From Pseudonocardia sp. EC080619-01 (GTDB lineage Bacteria; Actinomycetota; Actinomycetes; Mycobacteriales; Pseudonocardiaceae): a stretch of DNA of 64,000 bases. The stretch lies in assembly GCF_001420995.1 (NCBI RefSeq), contig NZ_CP012184.1, positions 976,501 through 1,040,500 on the forward strand, given 5' to 3'. Below the pieces are notes generated by a model. It saw nothing but the letters and a program-made list of their open reading frames with translations, was not told where the DNA came from and did no database searches. The position numbers and the translations under genes were made by a program. This document shows positions 47,206 to 55,459 of this stretch, piece after piece (within the stretch, counting starts at the first letter, position 1; each line of letters opens with the position of its first letter).

Positions 47206-47702
47206 GTGCGTTCCTCTCCGTGGGTACGGACGCCGGTGAAGCCGCTGCGGTGGAAGACCAGCGGGTCGGCGTCGTCGTTCGAACGTGCGCTGTGGACCCG
47301 CAGCAGCACGAGGAGGTGGTCACCGGTGACGGTCTCGCCGTCGACGGAGCAGGTGAGCTGCGCGACGCTGCCGTCGAGGTGCACCGCTCCCCCGGTGGCC
47401 GAGGTCGCGATCCCGGCGAACCGGTCGCCGCTGCGGGCCGCCAGGGAACGTGCCGCGTGCTCGTGCGGATGCGCGAGGACGCTGAGGCCGAGGACGGGGA
47501 CCTCGCGGAGCACCGGCCAGGTCCTGGAGCTCTGCTGGACGCAGACCGCGACGAGCGGAGGGTCCAGCGACACCGGGACGAAGGTGCTGATCGCCATGCC
47601 GACCGGCTCCCCCGCGACAGTCCCGCAGACGGCGACGACGCCCGACGGGCAGGCACCGAACACCGAGCGCAGGACGTCCGGTGCGAGCGTCTCCGCCGTC
47701 AT
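47202..47702 (-). CDS. Flavin reductase (two-component monooxygenase partner)
   Basis: 166 residues. VFGACPSGVVAVCGTVAGEP, then GMAISTFVPVSLDPPLVAVC and VQQSSRTWPVLREVPVLGLS are the HpaC/flavin-reductase-like motifs. It ends with GDHLLVLLRVHS. It should reduce free FMN with NAD(P)H for the LLM monooxygenases in the same operon. Overlaps on both sides (ATGA). Confidence 0.9.
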   Translation of the reverse strand: MTAETLAPDVLRSVFGACPSGVVAVCGTVAGEPVGMAISTFVPVSLDPPLVAVCVQQSSRTWPVLREVPVLGLSVLAHPHEHAARSLAARSGDRFAGIATSATGGAVHLDGSVAQLTCSVDGETVTGDHLLVLLRVHSARSNDDADPLVFHRSGFTGVRTHGEERT

Positions 47703-48181
47703 GCCGCGGCCCTCCGCGCCCGCCGGGCCTGCTCGACCGGTCCGGGAACCGTGAACCGCCAGTAGCGGCACACGGCGGAGATGGCAGGGCCGGCGTCCTG
47801 GCGGGGCGGCAGCGTCAACCCCGGTGTGGGGCAGACGAGACCGGCGGCGACGAGTGCGGGCCTGAGCTGCCACTCGACGACGGTGTGGTCCGACGGTTCG
47901 GCCACGCACAGGGCGAACGCCACTCCTGCGGCCGGACGGGTGCCGGACCGGCGCTCGAGCGCCCGGGTCAGGTCCACGGGCAGCTCGCCGTCACGGACGA
48001 CCGCGGCGACCACGAGGACGTCGGCGTCGCGGGCGACGGCGACGAGGTCGGTCGACCCGGTCGCGGTGGTCATCCGGGTCGGCCGGGTCCCGGTGAGGCT
48101 CGTCGTGAACCGGTCGGCGACGTCCGCGACAGGCGGTCCGCCCGCCGTGATCACCGCGGTGGTGACGGGTGCGTCGATCAT
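47699..48181 (-). CDS. Degenerate NAD(P)H:FMN reductase-like protein
   Basis: 160 residues. The order of segments (VADVADRFTTSLTG, VAVARDADVLVVAAVVRDGE, VEWQLRPALVAAGL) follows the flavodoxin-like FMN reductases seen beside LLM operons. However, the phosphate-binding G/S-rich loop after the first strand and the usual TPxYKGSY loop are missing or altered (VVAAVVRDGELPVDLT). It may have lost catalysis and kept a binding role, or be a decaying gene. It is still coupled to the true flavin reductase by ATGA. Confidence 0.65.
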   Translation of the reverse strand: MIDAPVTTAVITAGGPPVADVADRFTTSLTGTRPTRMTTATGSTDLVAVARDADVLVVAAVVRDGELPVDLTRALERRSGTRPAAGVAFALCVAEPSDHTVVEWQLRPALVAAGLVCPTPGLTLPPRQDAGPAISAVCRYWRFTVPGPVEQARRARRAAA

Positions 48182-48225
48182 GGTGCGTCCCCGCGCCGGA
48201 GGACCGCTGCGCGGAACCACGGCGT

Positions 48226-49617
48226 TCACCGCGAGACCGGCTCGCGGGCCGGGGCGGCGCCGCGCCGGTACCGGGCGCCGACGTGGTCGGCCGGCAGGTG
48301 CGGTCCCCCGTGCGGGAACATCTTCTCCCGGAAGGTCCCCGGCCGGTACGCGGTCTTGTACCGGCCGCGGTCCTGCAGCTCCGGCACGACGAGCTCGGTG
48401 AAGGCGCGGAGCCCGCCCGGCTCGATCGTGCGGAGCAGGTTGAACCCGTCGATGCCGGTCCCGTCGACCCAGGAGATCAGCTCGTCGCAGACCTGGGAGG
48501 GCGAGCCGACGACGTAGGCCTCGCTCCCGGCGAGACCGCTGAACGAGGCGATGTCCCGGATCCGGACGGTCCGCCCACCGTTGTGGCGGGTCATCGCGTC
48601 GAGCACCGACTGCATCGCGTCGCTCTCGACGTGCTCGACCGGGTCGTCCCAGCCGTACTTCGAGAGGTCCTGGCCGATGAACCCGGAGAGCATCGCGAGG
48701 TTGCCCTCGCCGTCGCTGTACTCGCGGCACTGGGCCTCGACGTCCCGGGCCTCGGCCTCGGTGGGGGCGACGACGACGGTGATCGCGTTGAAGACCTTCA
48801 CGCTGTCGGCGCTGCGGCCGGCGTCCACCGCGGCCGCGCGGTACCCGTCGACGAGCCGCCGGGCGTGCCCCTTGTCGCTCACCGACATGAACGCGGCCTC
48901 CGCGTGCGTCCCGGCGAAGCGCATCCCCCGGGGCGACCCGCCCGCCGAGTAGATGAAGGGCGTGCGCTGGGGGGACGGCTCGCACGGGTGGAACGCCTCG
49001 CACGCGTACCGGCCCTCGGTCCTGACACGGTGCACGCGGGCGGGGTCGGTGAAGACGCGGCGGTCCCGGTCGCGGACGGCGGCACCGTCCTCCCAGCTCT
49101 CCTCCCACAGCCGGTACACGAGGTCCATGTACTCCTCGGCGATGTCGTAGCGCTGGTCGTGGGGCACCGGCTCGACGCCCATCGCCCGCGCGGCGGAGGG
49201 CTGGATGCCGGTGACGACGTTCCAGCTCACCCGGCCGTCGGTGAGGTGGTCCAGCGTGGAGAACCTGCGTGCGAGCAGGTACGGCCGTTCGTAGGTCGAG
49301 TTGGCGGTCACGCCGAAGCACAGGTCCGAGGTGGCCGCCGCCATCGCCGGGATCATCATCATCGGGTCGTTGACCGGGAACATCCCGCCGGCGCGCATGA
49401 TCGCGTCCGGCGCCCCCTGGTAGACGTCGTGGATGCCGAGGCCGTCGGCGAGGAAGATGCCGTCGATCAGGCCCCGTTCCGCGGTCCGCGCGAGATCGGC
49501 CCAGTGGTCGAGCGTGGTGTACCGCGTGGCCTCGGACTCGGGGTGCGCCCAGAGTCCGGTCCAGGACTGCGAGGGCGATGCCATGGAGAACGCGTTGGTC
49601 AGGATGTCCGTGCTCAC
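48226..49617 (-). CDS. LLM-class monooxygenase, NtaA/SnaA/DszA-type
   Basis: 463 residues, the long form of the luciferase family. TGLWAHPESEATRYTTLDHW, then DGIFLADGLGIHDVYQGAPD, YLLARRFSTLDHLTDGRVSW with NVVTG, and PFIYSAGGSPRGMRFAGTHA fit nitrilotriacetate/dibenzothiophene-sulfone-type monooxygenases. It uses FMNH2 and O2 to cleave C-N or C-S bonds or to hydroxylate. The C-terminal ~25 residues are an Arg/Pro-rich extension. The operon contains a partner reductase. Confidence 0.9.
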   Translation of the reverse strand: MSTDILTNAFSMASPSQSWTGLWAHPESEATRYTTLDHWADLARTAERGLIDGIFLADGLGIHDVYQGAPDAIMRAGGMFPVNDPMMMIPAMAAATSDLCFGVTANSTYERPYLLARRFSTLDHLTDGRVSWNVVTGIQPSAARAMGVEPVPHDQRYDIAEEYMDLVYRLWEESWEDGAAVRDRDRRVFTDPARVHRVRTEGRYACEAFHPCEPSPQRTPFIYSAGGSPRGMRFAGTHAEAAFMSVSDKGHARRLVDGYRAAAVDAGRSADSVKVFNAITVVVAPTEAEARDVEAQCREYSDGEGNLAMLSGFIGQDLSKYGWDDPVEHVESDAMQSVLDAMTRHNGGRTVRIRDIASFSGLAGSEAYVVGSPSQVCDELISWVDGTGIDGFNLLRTIEPGGLRAFTELVVPELQDRGRYKTAYRPGTFREKMFPHGGPHLPADHVGARYRRGAAPAREPVSR

Positions 49618-49650
49618 GGTGGTCTCCTGTGTGAGGTCGGCGGGGTCGGT

Positions 49651-51090
49651 TCAGGACGGCCCGAGGAGCGCCGCGCCCTGGTCGAGCAGGGCGCGGACCC
49701 GGGGCAGGCCGTCGTCGCCCAACGGCAGGAGCGGGGCGCGGACGTGCGCCGACGCCAGGTGTCCCTGCTGGTGCAGGACCCACTTCGCCGGGGCCGGGTT
49801 GGTCTCGACGAACAGCAGGTCGACCAGCGGGTGCAGGCCGTAGTGGAGCTCGCGGGCGGTCTCGTGGTCCCCCGCCTCCCAGGCCTCGTACATGCGCGCG
49901 ACGGCAGCCGGGGCCAGGTTGGACACCGCGGAGACGAAGCCGGCCCCGCCGAGGGCGAGCAGCGGGAGTCCGAGCAGCTCGATGCCCGACCACACCATCA
50001 GCTCCCGCCCGCACAGGTGCAGCACGCGGGAGAAGTGCTCGAAGTCCTTGGTGGTCTCCTTGATGCCGACGACGTTGTCGCAGTCGGCGAACAGCCGGGC
50101 CACGGTCTCCGGGGCGACGTCGACCGCCGTCCGGGACGGCACGTTGTAGATCACGATCGGCAGGTCCGGGAACTCCGCGGCGACCGTGCGGTACCAGGTG
50201 TAGAGCGCCTCCTGCGTCGGGCGGGCGTAGTACGGCGTGATCAGCAGGGCCGCGTCGGCGCCGGCGTCCCGGGCGGCGGCGGTGATCTCCAGGGTCTCGT
50301 CGAGCTTCGCCGAGCCGGTCCCGGGCAGGAACGGGACGGCGTCGTCGACCTCGGCGGCGACGGCACGGATCGCCTCGATCCGCTCCGCGACGGTCTGGGC
50401 CGACGGTTCCCCGGTGGAGCCGCCGACCGAGACGCCGTGCGAGCCCGACTCGATCTGCCGGCGCACCAGCCCGCGCAGCGAGGCGAGGTCGAGCGCACCG
50501 TCGGCGGTGAAGGGTGTGACGACCGGGACGTCCCGGGTCGCCTCGCCGACCGAGCCGGCGACGACCGCGTCGAGCCCCAGCTCGCCGCGGACCTGGTCGG
50601 CCAGCGCGTGCGCGCGCTCCGTGGTGCGGTTCCAGAGCCGGACCCGGCGCAGCGGGCGGACCGCGGCGACGGCCTCGACCTGCCGCAGCGCCTGGCGTCC
50701 CGCCCCCAGGACGGCGAGCTCGTCGGCGTCCGGGTCCGCCATCACCCGCGTCGCCACGCCGGAGATCGCGGCGGTCCGCAGCGCACCGGCCGCACCCGCC
50801 TCGGCGACGCCGAGGGTCGCGCCGTCACCGGCGGAGAACACCGTCATCAGCGCGCTCGCACCGGTGGGGGTGTTGACCCACGTCTTGAAGATCGCCAGGT
50901 CGGCGTCGCGGTCGAGCGCACCGAGCGCGTGCGCGCTGCCGCGGGCGTCGCCGTGCGGCCACGTCGTCATGGTCTTGTCGAGGTTCCAGGCCGAGCCGGC
51001 GGCCTCGTGGGACAGCACCGCCTCCAGCGAGTCGATCACCTGCGGCAGGGTCGGCCCGGAACGCACGTCGTCCTCGGTCCAGAGCTTCAT
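49651..51090 (-). CDS. In-frame fusion: truncated ornithine cyclodeaminase + DapA-family aldolase
   Basis: 479 residues in one open frame. Residues 1-~186 are the N-terminal half of an ornithine cyclodeaminase/mu-crystallin protein: MKLWTEDDVRSGPTLPQVID, then TTWPHGDARGSAHALGALDR, and the Rossmann start DELAVLGAGRQALRQVEAVA. That domain stops after SVGEATRD. Residues ~187-479 are an almost complete DapA-family aldolase (PVVTPFTADGALDLASLRGL onward) with Y315 (VIYNVPSRTAV) and Schiff-base K344 (VVGIKETTKDF). The second half of the cyclodeaminase Rossmann domain and its C-terminus are missing. The aldolase half should work; the first half may only dimerise. ATGA overlap with the FAH gene. Confidence 0.82.
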   Translation of the reverse strand: MKLWTEDDVRSGPTLPQVIDSLEAVLSHEAAGSAWNLDKTMTTWPHGDARGSAHALGALDRDADLAIFKTWVNTPTGASALMTVFSAGDGATLGVAEAGAAGALRTAAISGVATRVMADPDADELAVLGAGRQALRQVEAVAAVRPLRRVRLWNRTTERAHALADQVRGELGLDAVVAGSVGEATRDVPVVTPFTADGALDLASLRGLVRRQIESGSHGVSVGGSTGEPSAQTVAERIEAIRAVAAEVDDAVPFLPGTGSAKLDETLEITAAARDAGADAALLITPYYARPTQEALYTWYRTVAAEFPDLPIVIYNVPSRTAVDVAPETVARLFADCDNVVGIKETTKDFEHFSRVLHLCGRELMVWSGIELLGLPLLALGGAGFVSAVSNLAPAAVARMYEAWEAGDHETARELHYGLHPLVDLLFVETNPAPAKWVLHQQGHLASAHVRAPLLPLGDDGLPRVRALLDQGAALLGPS

Positions 51091-51941
51091 CGGGTCGCCT
51101 CCACCGTCGTGCGGGCCTCGTCGACGACGCCGTGCCGCAGGGTCCCGACGCCCGAGACCTCCACCTCGAGCTCGTCGCCCGGCCGCAGGAACCGGGGCGG
51201 GTCCATCCGGAACCCGATTCCCTTCGGCGTACCGGTCGCGATCAGGTCCCCCGGCCGCAGCGGGGTGAGGGTGCTGACGTAGGCGACCAGCTCGGCGAAC
51301 CCGAAGGTGAGACGGTCGGTCGTGTCGTCCTGCACCGTCGTCCCGTTGAGGCGGGTGGTGACGCGCAGCGGTCCGGTGCCGACCTCGTCGACGGTCGTGA
51401 CCCACGGGCCGACAGCACCGCTGTGGTGCCAGTTCTTCCCCGCGGTGGCCTGGTTCGAGTGCAGCTGCCAGGACCGGACGCTGTTCTCGGCTATGCAGGT
51501 GACGCCGGCGACGTGCCGCCAGGCGTCCTCGGCGGGGATCCGGCGGCCCGGGGTCCCGATCACCAGTGCGGCCTCGCCCTCCCAGTCCAGGGTGTCGTCG
51601 GAGGCCGGCCGGACGACAGGGGTCCCGGCACCGACGAACGAGTCGGCGAACCGGGTGAACAGCGTCGGGTGGTCCGGGCCGTCGGTGGCCGGGCGTTCCG
51701 ACTCCGAGGCGTGGGCCGCGTAGTTGAAGCCGACGCACACGATCTTGGCGTGGTCCCCGATCGGCGGGTCCCAGCGCAGTTCGCCGACCGGGAGCCGGGG
51801 GTCGTCGGGGCGGTCCGCCGGTAGCCGGGCGAGCGCGGACCCGAAGGTGTCGACACGGTGGTCGAGCCGGACGACCTCGTCGCCGGAGACGATGCCGAAC
51901 CCTGCGTCGCCGGAGGCGGTGCGGAAGCGGGCGAGCCTCAT
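51087..51941 (-). CDS. Fumarylacetoacetate-hydrolase-family enzyme
   Basis: 284 residues. IVCVGFNYAAHASESERPAT, then DTLDWEGEAALVIGTPGRRI (metal-binding E-x-E region), NWHHSGAVGPWV and LRPGDLIATGTPKGIGFRMD are FAH-family motifs. The family hydrolyses or isomerises acylpyruvates such as fumarylpyruvate and maleylpyruvate. That would follow ring cleavage by the gentisate-dioxygenase-like bicupin encoded four genes downstream. ATG 51941 overlaps the LLM stop (ATGA). Confidence 0.92.
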   Translation of the reverse strand: MRLARFRTASGDAGFGIVSGDEVVRLDHRVDTFGSALARLPADRPDDPRLPVGELRWDPPIGDHAKIVCVGFNYAAHASESERPATDGPDHPTLFTRFADSFVGAGTPVVRPASDDTLDWEGEAALVIGTPGRRIPAEDAWRHVAGVTCIAENSVRSWQLHSNQATAGKNWHHSGAVGPWVTTVDEVGTGPLRVTTRLNGTTVQDDTTDRLTFGFAELVAYVSTLTPLRPGDLIATGTPKGIGFRMDPPRFLRPGDELEVEVSGVGTLRHGVVDEARTTVEATR

Positions 51942-53089
51942 GCGATCACCGCCGGTTCCGCGTGGCCGGCCGACGACGCGAGCGGACCCACCGGTGCGCG
52001 CAGTCCGGCGTCCTCGAGACGGGGCAGCACCTCGCGGGTGAAGGCGTCGAGCCCGGCGTCGTAGTCCACCCAGGTCAGCAGCGCGCCCTCGATCCCGGCC
52101 CGGCTGAGCATCGCGAGCCGCTCGGAGATCGTCTCCGCGGTGCCGACCAGCGGGAACCCACCCGCACCCGCCGCGAAGCGCTGCCGCATCGCCGCCAGCA
52201 CGGCCGGGGGCATCACCTGGGTGTTCGCCCCCTGGAGTCGCATCCAGGCGTCGACGCTCCCGGTGTCCTCCTGCTCGACCGAGAACCGCCGGTAGTACGC
52301 CTCGGCCTCGGCCCCGGTGTCCCGCTGCACGACCGCGGTGTGGGTCCAGACGCGGACCTCGCGGCCGAACTCGTCGCGGGCCATCTGCTTGTAGCCCTGG
52401 ATCTGGTCGCGGATCTCGTCCTCGTCCTCGGAGTGCACGATCACGAAGCACAGGTCGGCGTGCTCGGCGGCGAACCGCATCCCCCGCGGGGACCCACCGG
52501 CGTTCATGATCGGGATCGCGGGCTGCACCGGCTTCGGTTCCGACACACCGCCGACGACGTCGAAGAAGCTGCCGTGGAAGTCGAACTCGCCGGTCTCCGT
52601 CCAGAGCCTGCGCGTCACCTGCAGCCATTCGGCGAGGTGGTCGTAGCGCTCGTCGTGCTCACGCAGCGGAGCGCCGAACATCTCCAGCTCCGGCCGGTTC
52701 CAGCCGCCGACCACGTTCAGCGCGAACCGGCCGCCGGAGATGTGGTCGACGGTCGCCGCCTGCTTCGCGGCGACGATCGGGTGCAGCGTCGGGGCGTGCG
52801 AGGTGGCGAGGACGCCGATGTTCTCGGTGGCGGCGGCGATCCCCGCCGCCCAGGTGAAGGGGTCCATCACGCGTCCGGACCGGTGCCCGGGGCTGTTCTC
52901 CGGGTAGCCCTTCCAGCGGGCGAAGGGGACGACGGCCTCGAAGCCGGCCCGGTCGGCCGCCCGGGCGGTGCGCAACGACATGGCCCACGACGTCTCCGAC
53001 GCCTCCGGCACCAGGGTCTGGGACGCACCGGAGCCGTTGGTGCAGAACAGTCCGAGCTTGAGGGTGTTGCCGCCGAACAGCGGATTCAT
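51938..53089 (-). CDS. LLM-class flavin monooxygenase, first gene of cluster B
   Basis: 383 residues. KLGLFCTNGSGASQTLVPEA, then WKGYPENSPGHRSGRVMDPF with TWAAGIAAATENIGVLATSH, HPIVAAKQAATVDHISGGRF and NVVGGWNRPELEMFG define a RutA/SfnG-like luciferase-family group. It is distinct from the long LLM enzyme at 48226-49617. GAGGAGGT precedes the ATG by 5 nt. As first gene of an eight-gene operon it may perform the entry oxidation. The divergent LysR gene is its likely regulator. Confidence 0.9.
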   Translation of the reverse strand: MNPLFGGNTLKLGLFCTNGSGASQTLVPEASETSWAMSLRTARAADRAGFEAVVPFARWKGYPENSPGHRSGRVMDPFTWAAGIAAATENIGVLATSHAPTLHPIVAAKQAATVDHISGGRFALNVVGGWNRPELEMFGAPLREHDERYDHLAEWLQVTRRLWTETGEFDFHGSFFDVVGGVSEPKPVQPAIPIMNAGGSPRGMRFAAEHADLCFVIVHSEDEDEIRDQIQGYKQMARDEFGREVRVWTHTAVVQRDTGAEAEAYYRRFSVEQEDTGSVDAWMRLQGANTQVMPPAVLAAMRQRFAAGAGGFPLVGTAETISERLAMLSRAGIEGALLTWVDYDAGLDAFTREVLPRLEDAGLRAPVGPLASSAGHAEPAVIA

Positions 53090-53106
53090 CGCAGACCTCC
53101 TCGTCC

Positions 53107-53154
53107 GTGGTGGTGTCAGGGACGCTAGGGAGCCGCATCACATAACACCACTAC
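53107..53154. promoter_or_regulatory. Inverted repeat in the cluster B/LysR divergent promoter
   Basis: GTGGTGGTGT (53107-53116) and ACACCACTAC (53145-53154) are complementary at 9 of 10 positions with 28 bp between them, in the only gap where both genes can have promoters. Candidate operator for the divergent LysR regulator. Confidence 0.4.
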
Positions 53155-53173
53155 GAGTCCAGCCATGAATCGA

Positions 53174-53179
53174 TATGCT
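53174..53179 (+). promoter_or_regulatory. Leaderless -10 box of the second LysR gene
   Basis: TATGCT (TANNNT) is followed by 7 nt and ATG 53187. This argues against the in-frame ATG at 53175, which overlaps the box. Confidence 0.5.
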
Positions 53180-53186
53180 CTTTCGT

Positions 53187-54125
53187 ATGCTTCAGCTGCA
53201 GCTGCGCCGCCTCGACCTGTTCTGCACGGTGGTCCAGGAGGGCGGCGTGACCCGCGCCGCCGAGCGGCTGCACGTGGCACAGCCCTGGGTGTCGGCGCAG
53301 CTCCGCATCCTGGAGAAGGCGGCAGGCGCGCCGCTGTTCGTCCGGGACGGACGCCGCATCGCGCTGACCGAGGCCGGTCGGCGCTTCCACGCCTGGGCGG
53401 CCGACGTGCTGGCCGGCAGTGCCCAGGTCCGCCGCGACATCGAGAACCTCGGTGCGGGACTCGCCGGGTCGCTGACCGTCGCGACGAGCATGGCGATCGG
53501 CACCTACCTCGTGCCCCCGCTGCTCACCGGGCTGCGCCACGAACGCCCCGGTGCCGACATCACCGTCCACATCAGCGAGCCGGCAGCGGCGCTCCGCAGC
53601 GTCGCCACCGGCGACGCCGACTTCGCCGTCGCCACCTTCTCCGACGAGCTCGATCCCGAGCCCCTGCACGCCGAGCGGCTGTGGGAGGAACCGCTGGTGC
53701 TCGCCGCCGCGCCCGGCGGCCCGCCGGACGGTGACACGATCACCCTCGCCGAGCTCGCCGGCCTGCCGCTCGTGGGCGTCCCCGCCGGTGTGGCGTTCGA
53801 CCGCACGCTGGGCGACCAGCTGCGCCGCCACGGGGCCGGCGAGCTGACCTACGTCATGCGGCTCGGCCACGCCGAGGCCATGAAGCGGGCGGTGGCCGCG
53901 AACGGCTGGTGCTGCTTCTCCCCGTCCTACGTGCTCACCGACGACGTCGACGCCGGGCGGTTGCGGAGCGTCACGATCAGCGACGCGAACCTCGTCGAGG
54001 GGATCGGGCTGTTCCACCGGCGGACGAAGTTCTTCTCCCCGCTCCAGGAGGCGGCCGTCGCGATGCTCCGGGAGGTGGCGACGAGCAGATCGGGCGAGGT
54101 CACGGCAGCGGCACCGCCCCGGTGA
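53187..54125 (+). CDS. LysR-family regulator divergent from cluster B
   Basis: 312 residues. HTH: LQLRRLDLFCTVVQEGGVTR, then AAERLHVAQPWVSAQLRILE. Effector domain: LAGSLTVATSMAIGTYLVPP onward, with a late MRLGHAEAMKRAVAANGWCC segment. It most likely controls the LLM-led operon on the opposite strand and itself. The last 26 bp overlap, tail to tail, with the CitMHS transporter gene, so the two transcripts are complementary at their ends. Confidence 0.9.
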   Translation: MLQLQLRRLDLFCTVVQEGGVTRAAERLHVAQPWVSAQLRILEKAAGAPLFVRDGRRIALTEAGRRFHAWAADVLAGSAQVRRDIENLGAGLAGSLTVATSMAIGTYLVPPLLTGLRHERPGADITVHISEPAAALRSVATGDADFAVATFSDELDPEPLHAERLWEEPLVLAAAPGGPPDGDTITLAELAGLPLVGVPAGVAFDRTLGDQLRRHGAGELTYVMRLGHAEAMKRAVAANGWCCFSPSYVLTDDVDAGRLRSVTISDANLVEGIGLFHRRTKFFSPLQEAAVAMLREVATSRSGEVTAAAPPR

Positions 54126-55425
54126 GCAGTGCGACGGCCAGCACGACCGCCGACACGGCCAGTCCGCACGGCACCCCCAGCCGCACCATGGCGCGGTAGT
54201 CCAGGCGCAGGAGCCCCAGCAGCAGGAACAGCGCGGCGACCGTGGGGCTGTAGGCGTGCAGCGGCTGCGCGACCACCGCCGCGCGGGCGACGGCCTCGGC
54301 GGGCACCCCGAACTGGGCGGCGGCCCCACTGAGCACGGGGAGGACACCGAAGTAGAACGTGTCCTGCTGGACGACGAACGTGAGCGGGAACGCCAGCAGT
54401 GCCGTGGCCAGCGGGACCGCGGCGCCCGCGTCGGGCGGCACGAGTGCCGCCAGCGACGTCGCCAGCGACTCCGCCATCCCGGTCCCGGACAGCACACCGG
54501 TGAACACCCCGGCGGCGAAGATCAGCACGGTGACGGGGATCGCGTTGGGTGCGTGGCGCCGCAGCAGTCGTGCCTGGGTCGCCGGGTCCGGATAGTTGAG
54601 CAGCAGCGCCACGACGGTGCCGGCGACGAACAGCAGGACGGGTTCGACCCGGCCCGCGATCAAGGGCGCCATGACCGCCAGCGCGAGGACGAGGTTCGCC
54701 ACGGCGAGGCGCGGCCGTCGCAGATCCTGCTCGGCGGGCTCGTCCCCCTGGACGGCCGCGCTCGGTGGATCGGTACCGGCGGCCGGCGCGACGGCGACCC
54801 GCTCACGGGGAGCGCCGAGGCGGCTGCGTTCGCGGCTGCCCAGCACGGCGGCCAGCCCGAGTACGGCGGCGGCCCCGGCCAGCTGCGGGACGACCAGCGG
54901 CGCGTACACCTCGACGACGTCGACGTCGAGCGCGGTCGCGGCCTTGATCACCGGTCCGCCCCACGGCAGCAGCGTCGCGGTCCCCGCGGCCATCACCGCG
55001 ACCACGGCCAGGAGCTCGACCCGCATCCCGAGACGCCGGTACACCGGCAGCAGCGCCGAGACGACGATGATGTAGGTCGAGGAGCCGTCGCCGTCGACGG
55101 CGACCAGCAGTGTCAGCACGGCGGTGGCGAGCACGACCCGCATCGGGTCGTCCCTCGCGAACCGGCGGAGCACGGTGATGAGGGGATCGAACAGGCCGGC
55201 GTCGAGCAGGATGCTGAAGAACAGCACCGCGAAGAGGATCAGCGCCGCGGTCGGGGCGACGGTGGCGATGCCGTCACCGACGATCCCGCCCAGGTCGCCA
55301 CCGGCACCGGCGAGCAGGGCGAACACGATCGGTACGCCCACCAGGGCCACGACCACCGACACGCGTCCGGAGAGGACGAGCCCGAGGAACGCGGCCAGCA
55401 TGGCCAGGGTCAGCCAGGTCAGCAT
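54100..55425 (-). CDS. CitMHS-type carboxylate transporter
   Basis: 441 residues with about twelve hydrophobic segments. LAMLAAFLGLVLSGRVSVVV, then LLVAVDGDGSSTYIIVVSAL with LPVYRRLGMR, MAAGTATLLPWGGPVIKAAT and FPLTFVVQQDTFYFGVLPVL are hallmarks of the citrate-Mg/H+ symporter family. It probably imports a di- or tricarboxylate, possibly with a bound divalent metal. It lies 34 bp downstream of the IclR gene in the same direction. Confidence 0.9.
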   Translation of the reverse strand: MLTWLTLAMLAAFLGLVLSGRVSVVVALVGVPIVFALLAGAGGDLGGIVGDGIATVAPTAALILFAVLFFSILLDAGLFDPLITVLRRFARDDPMRVVLATAVLTLLVAVDGDGSSTYIIVVSALLPVYRRLGMRVELLAVVAVMAAGTATLLPWGGPVIKAATALDVDVVEVYAPLVVPQLAGAAAVLGLAAVLGSRERSRLGAPRERVAVAPAAGTDPPSAAVQGDEPAEQDLRRPRLAVANLVLALAVMAPLIAGRVEPVLLFVAGTVVALLLNYPDPATQARLLRRHAPNAIPVTVLIFAAGVFTGVLSGTGMAESLATSLAALVPPDAGAAVPLATALLAFPLTFVVQQDTFYFGVLPVLSGAAAQFGVPAEAVARAAVVAQPLHAYSPTVAALFLLLGLLRLDYRAMVRLGVPCGLAVSAVVLAVALLTGAVPLP

Positions 55426-55459
55426 GAGGAGAGGTCCTTGTCGGCGGGGCGGGGTCGCA

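Noticed and set aside
47699-50014. Single 771-residue protein across the LLM and FMN-reductase genes
   Set aside because: Only its last 160 residues are non-shadow; the rest is an out-of-frame reading of the LLM and aldolase genes.
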